Part shown: positions 34,343 through 43,008 of the stretch, one piece after another
Layout: the number at the start of each line of letters is the position of its first letter
Numbering within the stretch: the first letter of the stretch is position 1
Assembly (NCBI RefSeq): GCF_016862215.1
Contig: NZ_BOMN01000023.1
Span: 124,001-188,000, forward strand
Source of the DNA: Winogradskya humida
Lineage (GTDB): Bacteria; Actinomycetota; Actinomycetes; Mycobacteriales; Micromonosporaceae
DNA length: 64,000 nt
Direction: 5' to 3'
Position numbers and translations under genes: made by a program
The notes under the pieces: model-generated
Told to the model about the DNA's origin: nothing
What the model saw: only the letters and a program-made list of their open reading frames with translations
Database searches by the model: none

Positions 34343-35533
34343 TTATGACGGTCGCGGCGGAGGGTACCGGGTGCCCGCAAGTTCGGCGAAGATCGACTCC
34401 CACTGCGCGGCGATCTCCGGCATGGCGTAACGGCCGCCGGTCGTCACCGCGGCGTGGCCCATCGTCTCCCGCAGCGCGGCGTCGCCGATCAGCTTGGACA
34501 GCCCCGTGGCCAGGGCTTCGACGTCCTCGGCGGGCACGAGCAGACCGTTGACCCCGTCCTCGACGACCTCGCGCGGCCCGGTCGGACAGTCGAACGCGAC
34601 CGCCGGCAGCCCGGCCGCCATCGCCTCCAGCAGCACCATCGGCAGCCCCTCCCGCCGCGAGCTCAGCGCGAAGACCGACGCCTTGTCCAGCTCGGCGTCG
34701 AGGTTCCGGGTCAGGCCACGCAGGCGTACGGTCCCGGCCAGACCGGCCTCCTCGATCTGCGCGGTCAGTGTGGCCCGCAGTTTGCCCTCGCCGAAGATGT
34801 CCAGCCGCCACCCGGGATGCTCCGCGTGCACCCGCCCGAACGCCTCGATCAGCAGGTCAAAACCCTTCTGCCCGTTCAGTCGTCCCGCTGCCAGCACTGT
34901 GGGTGACCGATCAGATCCATCGGGTACGCCGAGACGTGGCGGAACGCCGTTCGCCACCCGCACGATCCGTACGCCCGGCAGCGCCGCCTCCCACTCCCCG
35001 AGGTCGGCCCGCGTCAGCACACTCACCACGTCGAGCCGCTGATACGCCTTCAGGATCGCCGCCCGCAACCCCGGTTTGTAGCTGCCCAGATTCAGATGGT
35101 CCTGCCCGACCCGCACCACCCGCCGCGGCGCGAACCACGCGGACAACATGTTCAGCGCGGGCCGGGTGGTCACGAGCACCCCGTCGCGCTGCGCCCGGAA
35201 GTACCGGATAACGGCCGCCTCGACCAGCGGATCCCAGCGCTTGTACCGGAAATCGTGCCGGTGCGCCAACGGCGTCCGGAACCGCCGCGTCTTACGCCAG
35301 AACCGCGAATTCGTCCCGGCCGGATCGGTCCACCGCGACCCGTCCTCCCGCAACTCGGTCAGCGTGACCAGCCGCACCCGGGGATCGAGCGCGAAAACGG
35401 GCGCCTCCCGGGACCGGTAGACGCTGACCACCTCGACCTCGTGCTTCTCGCACATCGCGTTCGCCTGATTCACGACCGTGCGGATCGTGCCCCCGGTCCC
35501 GTATGCGTTGTGGAGCACGTACCGTATTTTCAC
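34343..35533 (-). CDS. GT4-family glycosyltransferase
   Basis: The protein of about 396 residues has a GT-B fold. The N-terminal half starts KIRYVLHNAYGTGGTIRTVV near 2-21 and the C-terminal half has the donor-site signatures VLAAGRLNGQKGFDLLIEAF and SSRREGLPMVLLEAMAAGLP, with the EX7E-type motif of GT4 enzymes. It transfers a sugar from a nucleotide donor; the acceptor may be a wall or exopolysaccharide polymer, as it lies just upstream of a PBP gene. The start is uncertain: GTG 35533 fits the family best, while GTG 35539 and ATG 35578 are in frame and none has a clear ribosome binding site. Confidence 0.88.
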   Translation of the reverse strand: MKIRYVLHNAYGTGGTIRTVVNQANAMCEKHEVEVVSVYRSREAPVFALDPRVRLVTLTELREDGSRWTDPAGTNSRFWRKTRRFRTPLAHRHDFRYKRWDPLVEAAVIRYFRAQRDGVLVTTRPALNMLSAWFAPRRVVRVGQDHLNLGSYKPGLRAAILKAYQRLDVVSVLTRADLGEWEAALPGVRIVRVANGVPPRLGVPDGSDRSPTVLAAGRLNGQKGFDLLIEAFGRVHAEHPGWRLDIFGEGKLRATLTAQIEEAGLAGTVRLRGLTRNLDAELDKASVFALSSRREGLPMVLLEAMAAGLPAVAFDCPTGPREVVEDGVNGLLVPAEDVEALATGLSKLIGDAALRETMGHAAVTTGGRYAMPEIAAQWESIFAELAGTRYPPPRPS

Positions 35534-35598
35534 GGCCACAACATATTGCTCGCTGTCAACCTCCGCGACCCCGTCCATTAACCGGCGATTCGCTGTAT

Positions 35599-36507
35599 CT
35601 ACCGCAGAGGGGCGTGGGCGAACTCCTCGATGATCTGGTCAATGACGCGCTTCGCGTCCGGCTCGCCGCCGGTGTGGAGGACTACGGCTTTCCACAACGC
35701 CCAGCCGGCGCCGCGCAGCCACATCGCCGGGTCCGCGGCCAAGCGGTCGCGCAGGATGGCACGGCTGGGCCCGGTGAGCAGCGTCCATGCGATCGCCAGG
35801 TCGCAGGAGGGGTCGCCGACGCCGCACGTGCCGAAGTCGATGACCGCGCTGAGCCTGCCGTCGGTGGTCAGCAGGTTGCCGGGCGCGATGTCGCCGTGGA
35901 ACCACACCGGCCGCCCGGCCCAGCCTGCCGCCAGGGCCGCCCGCCATACGCGGGTGATGTCGTCGCGCAGAGCGGTGTCGTCCAGCGTCGCGAGGGCGCG
36001 GGTCATCAGGGGGTCGTAGTTTCGCAGTGGTCCGCCGCGGAACCAGTTGTGCAGGCCCGGTCCGGGTCCTCCGGCCGGGTCTGCCCGCTGCAACGCCAGG
36101 AGGAAGCCGGCCAGCGTGTCGGCGAAGGCGTCCAGGTCGGCGATCGGGGCCCGGCTCGCCGGCTCGCCGTCGATCCAGCGGTAGACCGACCACGGCCACG
36201 GGTAGTCCTCGCCGGGCTCGCCGAGGCCGAGCGGGACGGGCACGGGGAGCGGCAGGTGCGGGGCGAGGGCGGGCAGCCACCGTTGTTCCTTGGCGACGGC
36301 GTGCGCGTATTCGGCGGCGCTGGGCAGCCGGACCAGCATGGACTCCCCGAGGCGGAACGTGCGGTTGTCCCATCCCGCGGCCGGTACGGGCCGGACGGCA
36401 AGCTCCGACCACTGCGGGAACTGCGTGGTGACCAGGCGGCGGACCTGCGCGACGCCGACCTCGATGCGCTGGGGGACAGGCCCGACGACGTCCGGTTCCG
36501 TGGTCAC
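35599..36507 (-). CDS. Aminoglycoside phosphotransferase-fold kinase
   Basis: The 302-residue protein has the APH fold. The catalytic loop is VWFHGDIAPGNLLTTDGRLS near 199-218 (HxDxxxxN) and the metal site is AVIDFGTCGVGDPSCDLA near 219-236. The N-terminal lobe carries WDNRTFRLGESMLVRLPS. Members phosphorylate antibiotics, choline, homoserine or sugars, and the substrate is not evident. GTG 36507 is the likely start (VTTEPDVVG); the frame extends to 36549 with no conserved sequence. It is divergent from the response regulator gene. Confidence 0.87.
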   Translation of the reverse strand: MTTEPDVVGPVPQRIEVGVAQVRRLVTTQFPQWSELAVRPVPAAGWDNRTFRLGESMLVRLPSAAEYAHAVAKEQRWLPALAPHLPLPVPVPLGLGEPGEDYPWPWSVYRWIDGEPASRAPIADLDAFADTLAGFLLALQRADPAGGPGPGLHNWFRGGPLRNYDPLMTRALATLDDTALRDDITRVWRAALAAGWAGRPVWFHGDIAPGNLLTTDGRLSAVIDFGTCGVGDPSCDLAIAWTLLTGPSRAILRDRLAADPAMWLRGAGWALWKAVVLHTGGEPDAKRVIDQIIEEFAHAPLR

Positions 36508-36584
36508 CCGCGGAACTCTTGCCGCCGTACACCCTCTGAGGCAACCCATTTTGTCCTTGAAGCACGCAAAGGCGACGTAAAAGG

Positions 36585-36613
36585 TTGATCCACTTCAATC
36601 GGCTGACTTAAAA
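36585..36613 (+). promoter_or_regulatory. Candidate promoter for response regulator
   Basis: TTGATC at 36585-36590 and TTAAAA at 36608-36613 are 17 bases apart, in the most AT-rich part of this intergenic region, about 100 bases before the response regulator start. The -10 lacks the final T, so the call is tentative. Confidence 0.3.
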
Positions 36614-36712
36614 CAGGAGATACTGCGTGGGGACGATGACTTGGCGGAGGCCGGGGACGACGCTGAACGCGAGCACCCCGGCCGAAATCACCACGAGACG
36701 GATGGTCTACGT

Positions 36713-37396
36713 ATGCATGACAGTCCCATCGAGCGGCACCGTCACCGGCTGCTCGTGGTCGCGCCCGATCCCGACCTGCTCGAGTCCCTCGTCACGCCGC
36801 TGGGGCTGGCCGGTTACGGGGTGGCGGCGACCGGGACCGGCGCCGAGGCGCTCGCGATGAACCGCGCCCAGCGCTTCGACCTGATCATCGTCGACGACAC
36901 CGTGCCCGACGTGGAGGATCTCGGCTCCCGGCTGCGGCTCACGCCGGAGGACCGCCCCCCGATCCTGTGCCTGACCACGTGCGACCAGCTCGACCGGCTG
37001 GTGCCGGAGCTCGGTTCGCGGGTCGAGGACTACGTGACCAAGCCGTGCCGGATCACCGAGCTTCTCGCGCGTACCCAGGTATTGCTGCGTGACCACGCAC
37101 CCAGCCGGCGCGTCGGGCCGCTCTGTCACGGCGACCTGCTGCTGGACGACGCGGTCTGCCGGGCGTGGCGGGGGGAGCGGCCGCTCGACCTGACGGCCGC
37201 CGAGTACAGGCTCCTGCGCTACCTGCTGATCAACGCCGGTCAGGTGCTGACCAAGGAGCAGCTCGCCTGGCAGGTCTGGGGCGAGTCCCGCGACGCGAAC
37301 GCCATCGAACGACTCGTCTCCCGCCTGCGCCAGAAGGTCGACGCCGGGGGCCCGGCGATGATCCAGACCCGCCGCGGTTTCGGCTATTCGTTGTAG
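36713..37396 (+). CDS. Orphan OmpR-type response regulator, atypical receiver
   Basis: The 227-residue protein has a receiver domain (about 10-120) and a winged-helix DNA-binding domain (about 130-225; LTAAEYRLLRYLLINAGQVL near 161-180, RLVSRLRQKVDAGG, IQTRRGFGYSL). The likely phospho-acceptor is the first Asp of IIVDDTVPD near 58, and the Lys of VTKPCR is kept. The acidic pair expected after the first strand reads VVAPDPD, so one acid is missing and phosphorylation may be weak. No histidine kinase is adjacent. ATG 36713 was chosen; a TTG at 36641 is in frame and has AGGAG further upstream. Confidence 0.88.
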   Translation: MHDSPIERHRHRLLVVAPDPDLLESLVTPLGLAGYGVAATGTGAEALAMNRAQRFDLIIVDDTVPDVEDLGSRLRLTPEDRPPILCLTTCDQLDRLVPELGSRVEDYVTKPCRITELLARTQVLLRDHAPSRRVGPLCHGDLLLDDAVCRAWRGERPLDLTAAEYRLLRYLLINAGQVLTKEQLAWQVWGESRDANAIERLVSRLRQKVDAGGPAMIQTRRGFGYSL

Positions 37397-37433
37397 CCCG
37401 GATGCCTCGCCCTCCACGCGCGAGGCATCCGGG
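37397..37433. terminator. Bidirectional terminator (response regulator / SDR)
   Basis: CCCGGATGCCTCG at 37397-37409 pairs perfectly with CGAGGCATCCGGG at 37421-37433 around an 11-base loop. It starts directly after the response regulator stop and ends eight bases before the convergent SDR stop. Confidence 0.85.
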
Positions 37434-37441
37434 ATGTGCCG

Positions 37442-38266
37442 TTACGCGGCTTCGCGGTGCCAGCGGATCCAGGCGGCCTGGCCGCCGTCGACGAGCAGGT
37501 CGGTGCCCGTGACGTAGAGCGACTCCGGTCCGGTGAGATACGCCGCGGCGGCCGCGATCTCGGCCGGGGTCCCGGTGCGGCCCGCGCCGCAGGCTTCCAC
37601 CATGGCCATCATGTGTACGCCCGAAGCCGTCTTCGCCTCCGCAGCGGCCATCGCCGTGGAGATCACCCCGGGGCTGATCGTGTTGATCCGGGCGCCCCGC
37701 AGGTTCCACGCCAGGGCCGCGGCCTGCACGCGTACGTGATTGCCCCGTTTGGCCAGCAGGTAGGCGGCGAGCGGATCGTCGCCGACGGCCCGGACCACGT
37801 CGAGGGTCCGGAGCTCCGCGGCGGGCGCCAGCGCGAGCGCCCGTTCGTCGCCGGGGGCGACCGTCGCGTAGTGCCCGGCCATGCTGGACACGCAGACCAT
37901 GGCGGTGCCCGGGACGGCGACCTCGCCGAACGCGTCGATGACGTGCGCGGTGCCGACCAGGTCGACCTCGATGATCGCCTTCGCGGTGCCGGTCGCGGCC
38001 GACACCCCGGCGGTGTGCACGATCGCCGTGAGCCGTCCCGCGTCAGCCGCCACAGCGGCGAGTTTGGCCACCGCCGCGGCGTCCGAGACATCGGTCAGCT
38101 GGCCGGTCGCCGCGTATCCCGCACCCTGCAACGATTCCACGGCCTGCTCCAGGGCCGGCGCGGAGGCGTCCGCCAGGATCACCGTGCGGCCGCTGCCGAG
38201 ACGCCGGGCCACGGCCAGGCCCATGCCGCCCGCGCCCGTGACGACCACGACGTCGGTTCCGGTCAC
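37442..38266 (-). CDS. SDR oxidoreductase of the P450 operon
   Basis: The 274-residue short-chain dehydrogenase has the cofactor motif VVVTGAGGMGLAVARRL near 7-23, LTDVSDAAAV near 58-67, VHTAGVS near 84 and VSSMAGHYA near 128. The catalytic Tyr-Lys pair is in YLLAKRGNHV near 170, and a C-terminal TGTDLLVDGGQ. It resembles 3-alpha-hydroxysteroid dehydrogenase-like SDRs. GTG 38266 has AAGGAGG upstream and overlaps the stop of the ferredoxin reductase gene by four bases. It probably oxidises or reduces the product of the P450; that is inference from the operon. Confidence 0.9.
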   Translation of the reverse strand: MTGTDVVVVTGAGGMGLAVARRLGSGRTVILADASAPALEQAVESLQGAGYAATGQLTDVSDAAAVAKLAAVAADAGRLTAIVHTAGVSAATGTAKAIIEVDLVGTAHVIDAFGEVAVPGTAMVCVSSMAGHYATVAPGDERALALAPAAELRTLDVVRAVGDDPLAAYLLAKRGNHVRVQAAALAWNLRGARINTISPGVISTAMAAAEAKTASGVHMMAMVEACGAGRTGTPAEIAAAAAYLTGPESLYVTGTDLLVDGGQAAWIRWHREAA

Positions 38267-39405
38267 CGTTCCTCCTTGGTCAGAGCGACCCGCCAGGCGC
38301 GGATCGCCTTGGGGGGCATGCCTACGGCCAGGACGCCGACGAGCCGGCCCGCCTTGCGGTACGCGGCCACGAAACGCCGGTCCGCGAGCGCGCCGTCGAC
38401 GATCTCCACGCTGTCGTGGCCGCGCAGGTAGCCGTACGCCTGGATCTTCATGTCGTACTGGTCGGACCAGAAGTACGGGAGGGGGTCGAACGGCTTGCCC
38501 TCGCCGGGGTGCAGCAGGTTCCGGGCGGCCGCCATGCCCTGCTCCGCCGCGTTGGTGCGGTGCTCGACGCGCATGGTCTCGCCGAAGCGGGGGTTGTGCC
38601 AGCGCGCGACGTCCCCGGCGGCGTAGACGTCCGGTGCCGCCGCGCTGAACTCGTCGCAGACCAGCCCGTCGGCCACGGTCAGGCCGCTGTCCTCGAGCCA
38701 CTCGGTGTTGGGGATCGAGCCGACCGCGACCAGCACCTCGTCGGCTTCCACGAGCGTGCCGTCGGCCAGGCGTACCCCGGAATCGGTCACCGCCGAGACC
38801 GCGACACCGGTCCGCAGATCGACGCCGTGCTCGCGATGCACCTCCGCGAACACCTGGCCGACCCGCGTGCCGACCGCGTGCGCCAGCGGCACGGGCGCGG
38901 GCTCAAGCAGGACGACGTCGCAGCCCAGCCCGCGCGCGACCGCCGCCGACTCCGCCCCCAGGAACCCGGCGCCGACCACCACGAGCCGGCGGCCGGGTCC
39001 GAGCCGTTTCCGCAGGGCCAGAGCATCATCGACCGTACGCATGACATGTGCTCCCTGCCCGGGAAGCCGCCGCGGGCGCACCCCGGTCGCGATGATCAGC
39101 CCGTCGTAGGGCACCCGCGTGCCGTCCGCCAGCGCCACCGTGCGCCCGGCCAGGTCCAGACCGGTCGCGGCAACCCCCAGGCGCAGATCCAGATCAAGGG
39201 CCGCGAGCTCGATCTCCGTACGCAGAAGGAGCCGGTCCGACTCCCACTGTGAGGCGAGGATCTGCTTGGAGAGCGGCGGGCGGTCGTACGGTGCGGCGAG
39301 CTCCTCACCGATCAGGGTGAGCTTCCCGGCGTACCCCTCTCTCCTGAGGGTTTCGGCGGCGGCGAGACCCGCAGCCGACGCACCCACGACGACCGCCTCC
39401 TTCAC
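38263..39405 (-). CDS. FAD-dependent ferredoxin reductase
   Basis: The 380-residue flavoprotein carries electrons from NAD(P)H to the ferredoxin encoded next to it. It has two Rossmann motifs: VVVGASAAGLAAAETLRREG near 5-24 for FAD and LVVVGAGFLGAESAAVARG near 142-160 for NAD(P)H. It also has LIIATGVRPRRLPG near 99-112 and the late FAD motif DVYAAGDVARW near 265-275. Start GTG 39405 overlaps the ferredoxin stop by four bases; the frame extends upstream to 39438 without conserved sequence. It belongs to the class that serves bacterial P450s and dioxygenases. Confidence 0.92.
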   Translation of the reverse strand: MKEAVVVGASAAGLAAAETLRREGYAGKLTLIGEELAAPYDRPPLSKQILASQWESDRLLLRTEIELAALDLDLRLGVAATGLDLAGRTVALADGTRVPYDGLIIATGVRPRRLPGQGAHVMRTVDDALALRKRLGPGRRLVVVGAGFLGAESAAVARGLGCDVVLLEPAPVPLAHAVGTRVGQVFAEVHREHGVDLRTGVAVSAVTDSGVRLADGTLVEADEVLVAVGSIPNTEWLEDSGLTVADGLVCDEFSAAAPDVYAAGDVARWHNPRFGETMRVEHRTNAAEQGMAAARNLLHPGEGKPFDPLPYFWSDQYDMKIQAYGYLRGHDSVEIVDGALADRRFVAAYRKAGRLVGVLAVGMPPKAIRAWRVALTKEER

Positions 39406-39605
39406 CGCTCCACCAGCTTGATGGCGGCCGCCGGGCACACCGCCGCCGCCTCCCGCGCCGCGTCCTCCTGCTCCGGTCCGGGCTCGGCGTCGAGCACGAT
39501 CGCCACGCCGTCCTCATCGCGCTGGTCGAACACGTCGGGGGCGACCACCACGCACTGCCCAGCGGCGACGCACTTGGGCTCGTCCAGTTCGATTCGCATG
39601 CTCAT
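39402..39605 (-). CDS. [3Fe-4S]-type ferredoxin for P450
   Basis: The 67-residue ferredoxin has three cluster cysteines in the pattern C12-x5-C18 and C57-P (CVAAGQC and AVCPAAA). The second position of the usual four-cysteine motif is replaced by Ala, as in actinobacterial [3Fe-4S] ferredoxins that reduce P450s. It sits 9 bases after the P450 stop and overlaps the reductase start by four bases, so electron flow reductase - ferredoxin - P450 is encoded in order. Confidence 0.93.
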   Translation of the reverse strand: MSMRIELDEPKCVAAGQCVVVAPDVFDQRDEDGVAIVLDAEPGPEQEDAAREAAAVCPAAAIKLVER

Positions 39606-39614
39606 GCGGGCTCC

Positions 39615-40826
39615 TTACCAGGTGACGGGGAGAGACTTGAGGCCGTACGCGACGCCCTCCATGGCGAACTCGACGTCCTCGAACGGGACGGCGAGGGCGA
39701 GTGTCGGGATCCGCTTGTAGAGCGTCCCGTACGCGATCTGCAGTTCGACCCGGGCCAGCGACTGCCCGAGACACTGGTGCACGCCGTATCCGAACGCGTG
39801 ATGCTGCCGCGCGGTCCTCGTGAGATCGAGCTTCTCCGGCTCGGGGAACTCCTCGGCGTCCCAGTCGGCGCCGGACAGGTCGAAGATGATCCCGTCCCCG
39901 GCCCGGATCGTCCTGCCACGAAGCTCGATGTCCTCACTCGCGATCCGCCTGATCCCGGTGTGCACAATGGTCAGATACCGCAGCAGCTCCTCCACCGCGT
40001 TCGCCACCAGCTTCGGGTCGTCGCTCTCCCGCAGCAGGGCCAACTGATCGGGGTTCCGCAGCAGCGCCAGCGTGCCCAGCGAAATCATGCTGGCACTCGT
40101 CTCATGCCCGGCGATGAGGATCGCCACACCCATGTGGACAGCCTCGCTGGCCGTCATCTCCCCGGCCCTGACCCGTGCCCCCATCTCCGAGAGCACATCC
40201 CCGGCCGGCTCGGCCATCTTCTGCTGCAACAACTCACCGAGGTACGCGGCAAGCGCCCCACCCGCCGCCGCGGCCTCCTCGGGCGTCGACTCATGACTGA
40301 TGGTCCTGCTGCTGTTGGTCTGGAAGAACTTATGATCCGCGTACGGCACCCCGAGCAGCTCGGTGATCACGATCGTCGGCACCGCGAGCCCGATCGCCTG
40401 CACCAGATCCGCGGGCTTCGGCCCGGCCAGCATGTCATCGATCAGCCCGTCGAAAACCTCCTGGATCCGCGGCCGCAGCGCCTCCACCCGCTTCACCATG
40501 AACGGCGCGTTGACCGTACGCCGCAACCGCGTGTGCTCCGGGGCATCGGTGTTCGTGATCAGCGGCGGCGTGTGCTTCGCCGCCTCCGCCCGCCCCCGGG
40601 TCATGTGCGGAAACCCGGGCCGCGTCTCCTCGATGCTCAGCCGCGGATCGTTCAGCAGCGCCCGCTGATCGGCATGCCGGGTGATGAACCACGGCTCACT
40701 GCCGTCCCAGATCCGCACCTTCCCGACCGGATCTTCCCGCGTCATCGTCCGCACGCCCGCCGCCGGCGCGAAGGGACACTTCGCCTCCCGCTGCATCGGA
40801 TACTCCGGCACCACGCTGTCGCTCAT
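39615..40826 (-). CDS. Cytochrome P450
   Basis: The 403-residue soluble P450 has all hallmarks: the I-helix oxygen-binding motif AGHETSASM near 240-248, the ExxR pair in EELLRYLTIV near 279, and the haem-binding loop HAFGYGVHQCLGQSLARVEL near 342-361 with the axial cysteine. It most resembles actinobacterial CYP105/CYP107-like hydroxylases, which act on macrolides, steroids or xenobiotics; I cannot assign the substrate. The ATG at 40826 is set by GGAGGAG. It is the first gene of a four-gene operon with its own ferredoxin, reductase and an SDR. Confidence 0.95.
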   Translation of the reverse strand: MSDSVVPEYPMQREAKCPFAPAAGVRTMTREDPVGKVRIWDGSEPWFITRHADQRALLNDPRLSIEETRPGFPHMTRGRAEAAKHTPPLITNTDAPEHTRLRRTVNAPFMVKRVEALRPRIQEVFDGLIDDMLAGPKPADLVQAIGLAVPTIVITELLGVPYADHKFFQTNSSRTISHESTPEEAAAAGGALAAYLGELLQQKMAEPAGDVLSEMGARVRAGEMTASEAVHMGVAILIAGHETSASMISLGTLALLRNPDQLALLRESDDPKLVANAVEELLRYLTIVHTGIRRIASEDIELRGRTIRAGDGIIFDLSGADWDAEEFPEPEKLDLTRTARQHHAFGYGVHQCLGQSLARVELQIAYGTLYKRIPTLALAVPFEDVEFAMEGVAYGLKSLPVTW

Positions 40827-41319
40827 AGGTCTCCTCCACCAGGATCGGCAAACCCGATGAACCCATGCAAACACCCCGCCCTGACACCCCCCAGACACCA
40901 ACCTGACACGAGGCTGACGTGACCCACCTCACAACACGGCCGTGACGGGGTTGCGCTGGGGAACTGAGTCGAGAAAAGGTGCAACTCGATGGGTTGAGGG
41001 TTGGTCACAGCCTGCAGTGAGCCGGCCGTCGAAGGCCGAGCCTGAGGCATTGAGGGCGGGTTTCCCTCAGGCGGTCCGGCCACGGTTTTGAGCCACTCCG
41101 CGTAAGGGCACGCGTTCTTTCAGTTACTTTCCGGGTGCACGACATCACCCGCCCCGGCCTGCCCGCCACCCTGACAATCGTCGCCTTCCGGCTGCCTCCA
41201 CCGCCTGGCGAATGCCGAAATGGTCGCTATTTGTCAATCGTATCCGTGTGATCCCTCTCAACCCCGTAATGGCACGCCCAGCACTTCCGATCATGGGTTT
41301 CCCTGGGAAGAATCAAGGA
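40827..41319. other. Intergenic region upstream of P450 operon
   Basis: About 490 bases without a supportable gene between the divergent P450 gene and the small basic-protein gene. It must contain the P450 operon promoter. I saw no clear operator palindrome, repeat or hairpin in it. Confidence 0.5.
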
Positions 41320-41685
41320 ATGCACTTCGCTCAGCTGGAGATTTTTACGACTATTGAATTGGCGTGGATGCGTAACCCGACGCGGCGCCGGAAATACTCT
41401 CCGGCGACCGAAGTATTCCGGCGTGAGCATCGGGTCCGGCGGGCTTTCGGGAAAGCCCTCGGCCACACCGCCCGGCTGCGGCGTGACTCTCCCGAGGCGC
41501 GGACGCCGGACGGCAGGCTCCTGTGGATCGAGGCTGCACGTGCGTTGTTCCGTGACGCGAATGCCAGCCGGGTGCAGGCCGACGCCGCATATGAGCGTGA
41601 TCGCAGGCGTGCCGCCGGTGACCTGTTCGACTGGGCCCGGTTCACCAGCCGATGGCGAATCAAATACGGCGTCACCTGCTCATGA
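41320..41685 (+). CDS. Small basic protein, paralogue of the 51.4-kb Pro-rich protein
   Basis: The 121-residue, arginine-rich protein starts HFAQLEIFTTIELAWMR and continues with KYSPATEVFRREHRVRRAFG near 23-42. This matches the N terminus of the protein encoded at 51377 (LQIFSPAQVAAMRDRTKSRN, then YSAARDEFRLEHEHRRAWGK). The two share the pattern QL-IF-----A-MR----R-YS-A---FR-EH--RRA-GK----T-RLR. I know no function for this family. I chose ATG 41320 because homology begins there; the open frame goes back to 41212. It is directly next to an IS5-family element. Confidence 0.6.
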   Translation: MHFAQLEIFTTIELAWMRNPTRRRKYSPATEVFRREHRVRRAFGKALGHTARLRRDSPEARTPDGRLLWIEAARALFRDANASRVQADAAYERDRRRAAGDLFDWARFTSRWRIKYGVTCS

Positions 41686-41776
41686 GACGATCCCCATGGC
41701 CCCCGCGAGACTCCCCGGGTCAGGGCCCGCGACAGGAACACTCCGTATCGGGGTACGCCCCCATGAGGGGACGTCT

Positions 41777-42715
41777 GATTCACGTATTTTGTGAGTTATG
41801 TGATTTGGGGGTCTCGCCAGGTTGGGGTGGTTTCGTCGGCGGCTCGGCGGGTGAGGTTGTCAATCATGGCTATGCGGATCATGTTTTCTGAGGTGGTGGG
41901 CAGGGTTTCATAGTCGCGGACCAGGCGGCGGTGGTGCATGAGCCAGCCGAGCGTGCGTTCGACGACCCATCTACGTTTGATGATCGTGAAGCCTTTGACC
42001 TGGGGATCCTTGCTGACGATTTCGACGTCGACGCCGAGTGCGGCGCCGTGCTCGACCACTTTCTGGCGGAAGCCGGTATCGACCCATGCTTTGGTCAGGG
42101 TGGGGTGGATTGCGGTGGCCTGGTTGAGTAGATCGATACCGATCAGGTTGTCACTGGCGCTGGCGGCGGTGACGATGACGGCGAGCAGCAGGCCGATGGT
42201 GTCAGTGATGATGCCGCGTTTACGGCCGATGTTTTTCTTGCCGGCGTCGATGCCCTGGGTGTCGAGCGGGACATTGGTGGAGGTCTTCACGCTCTGACTG
42301 TCCATGATGGATGCTTTGGGTTCGAGGCGGCGGCCGGTCTTGTTACGTACCAAGCCGTTTAGGCTGTAATTGAGGTCGGTGAAGATGCCGTCTTCGCTCC
42401 ATAGTTTGAAGTATCCGTAGACGCTCTGCCATGGCGGGAGGTCGTGCGGCAAGTAGCGCCAGGCGATGCCGGTGCGGTTGACGTAGAGGATCGCATTGAA
42501 GATCTCCCGGAGATCATGCTCGGCGACTCGGCCCCCGACGCCGGCCTCGGTGCGGGCTTGACGCCACGCAGTCAACCGGTCCTCGATCAACGCCCAGCGG
42601 GCGTCGGAGAGGTCACTTGGATAGGTGGCGCGTTCGCTCATCTTGGTGCATTTACCGTCGGTAAGAAGCAGTGCCGCGCACGGAAAGTGTGTCGTTCTTA
42701 CCGCGAAGGTGAATC
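41777..42715 (-). mobile_element. IS5-family insertion sequence
   Basis: A complete-looking element of about 940 bp surrounds a single transposase gene. Candidate terminal inverted repeats begin GATTCAC at 41777-41783 and GTGAATC at 42709-42715; identity beyond seven bases is weak, so the exact ends are uncertain. I could not identify a target-site duplication. Its base composition is lower in GC than the flanking genes. Confidence 0.7.
41796..42641 (-). CDS. IS5-family transposase
   Basis: The 281-residue transposase is full length. It has an N-terminal domain starting YPSDLSDARWALIEDRLTAW near 7-26 and WRYLPHDLPPWQSVYGYFKL near 62-81. The DDE catalytic residues lie in IMDSQSVKTS near 112-121, KAWVDTGFR near 185-193 and RRWVVERTLGWL near 224-235. 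It is a single uninterrupted frame, not the two-frame (frameshifted) form seen in some IS5 subgroups, and should be active. It lies between the small basic-protein gene and two lipoprotein genes. Confidence 0.93.
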   Translation of the reverse strand: MSERATYPSDLSDARWALIEDRLTAWRQARTEAGVGGRVAEHDLREIFNAILYVNRTGIAWRYLPHDLPPWQSVYGYFKLWSEDGIFTDLNYSLNGLVRNKTGRRLEPKASIMDSQSVKTSTNVPLDTQGIDAGKKNIGRKRGIITDTIGLLLAVIVTAASASDNLIGIDLLNQATAIHPTLTKAWVDTGFRQKVVEHGAALGVDVEIVSKDPQVKGFTIIKRRWVVERTLGWLMHHRRLVRDYETLPTTSENMIRIAMIDNLTRRAADETTPTWRDPQIT

Positions 42716-42775
42716 AAACCCGATCGAGGGACCAGATGCCCTCATTTCATCTTGGAGGATCAGGGCGAAAAGCCG

Positions 42776-42955
42776 GTTATCTGGATGATCCGATCTTTAA
42801 GTGAGCCCAATTCTGATGGTGGCAAACCGGCGTTATCCCCACTAACCAGAACTAAACATCCAGTGAGACCAGGTCAGCGCTTTCCTAGGAATGTGACGCT
42901 GATTTACCGCACGCACACCGATGTGGGGATAGCTCACTGAGCCTTTCCGGATAAC
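42776..42955. repeat. Possible small mobile-element remnant with inverted ends
   Basis: GTTATCTGGA at 42776-42785 and TCCGGATAAC at 42946-42955 are inverted with one mismatch and enclose about 160 bases of non-coding, lower-GC DNA beside the IS5 element. A third GTTATCC occurs at about 42832. This may be a MITE-like element or the remains of a deleted insertion sequence. Confidence 0.35.
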
Positions 42956-43008
42956 GGCCTGTGACGCAGATTAATGGTTCGGGGGTGCAGGGCGACGCTG
43001 TGGCTGTG

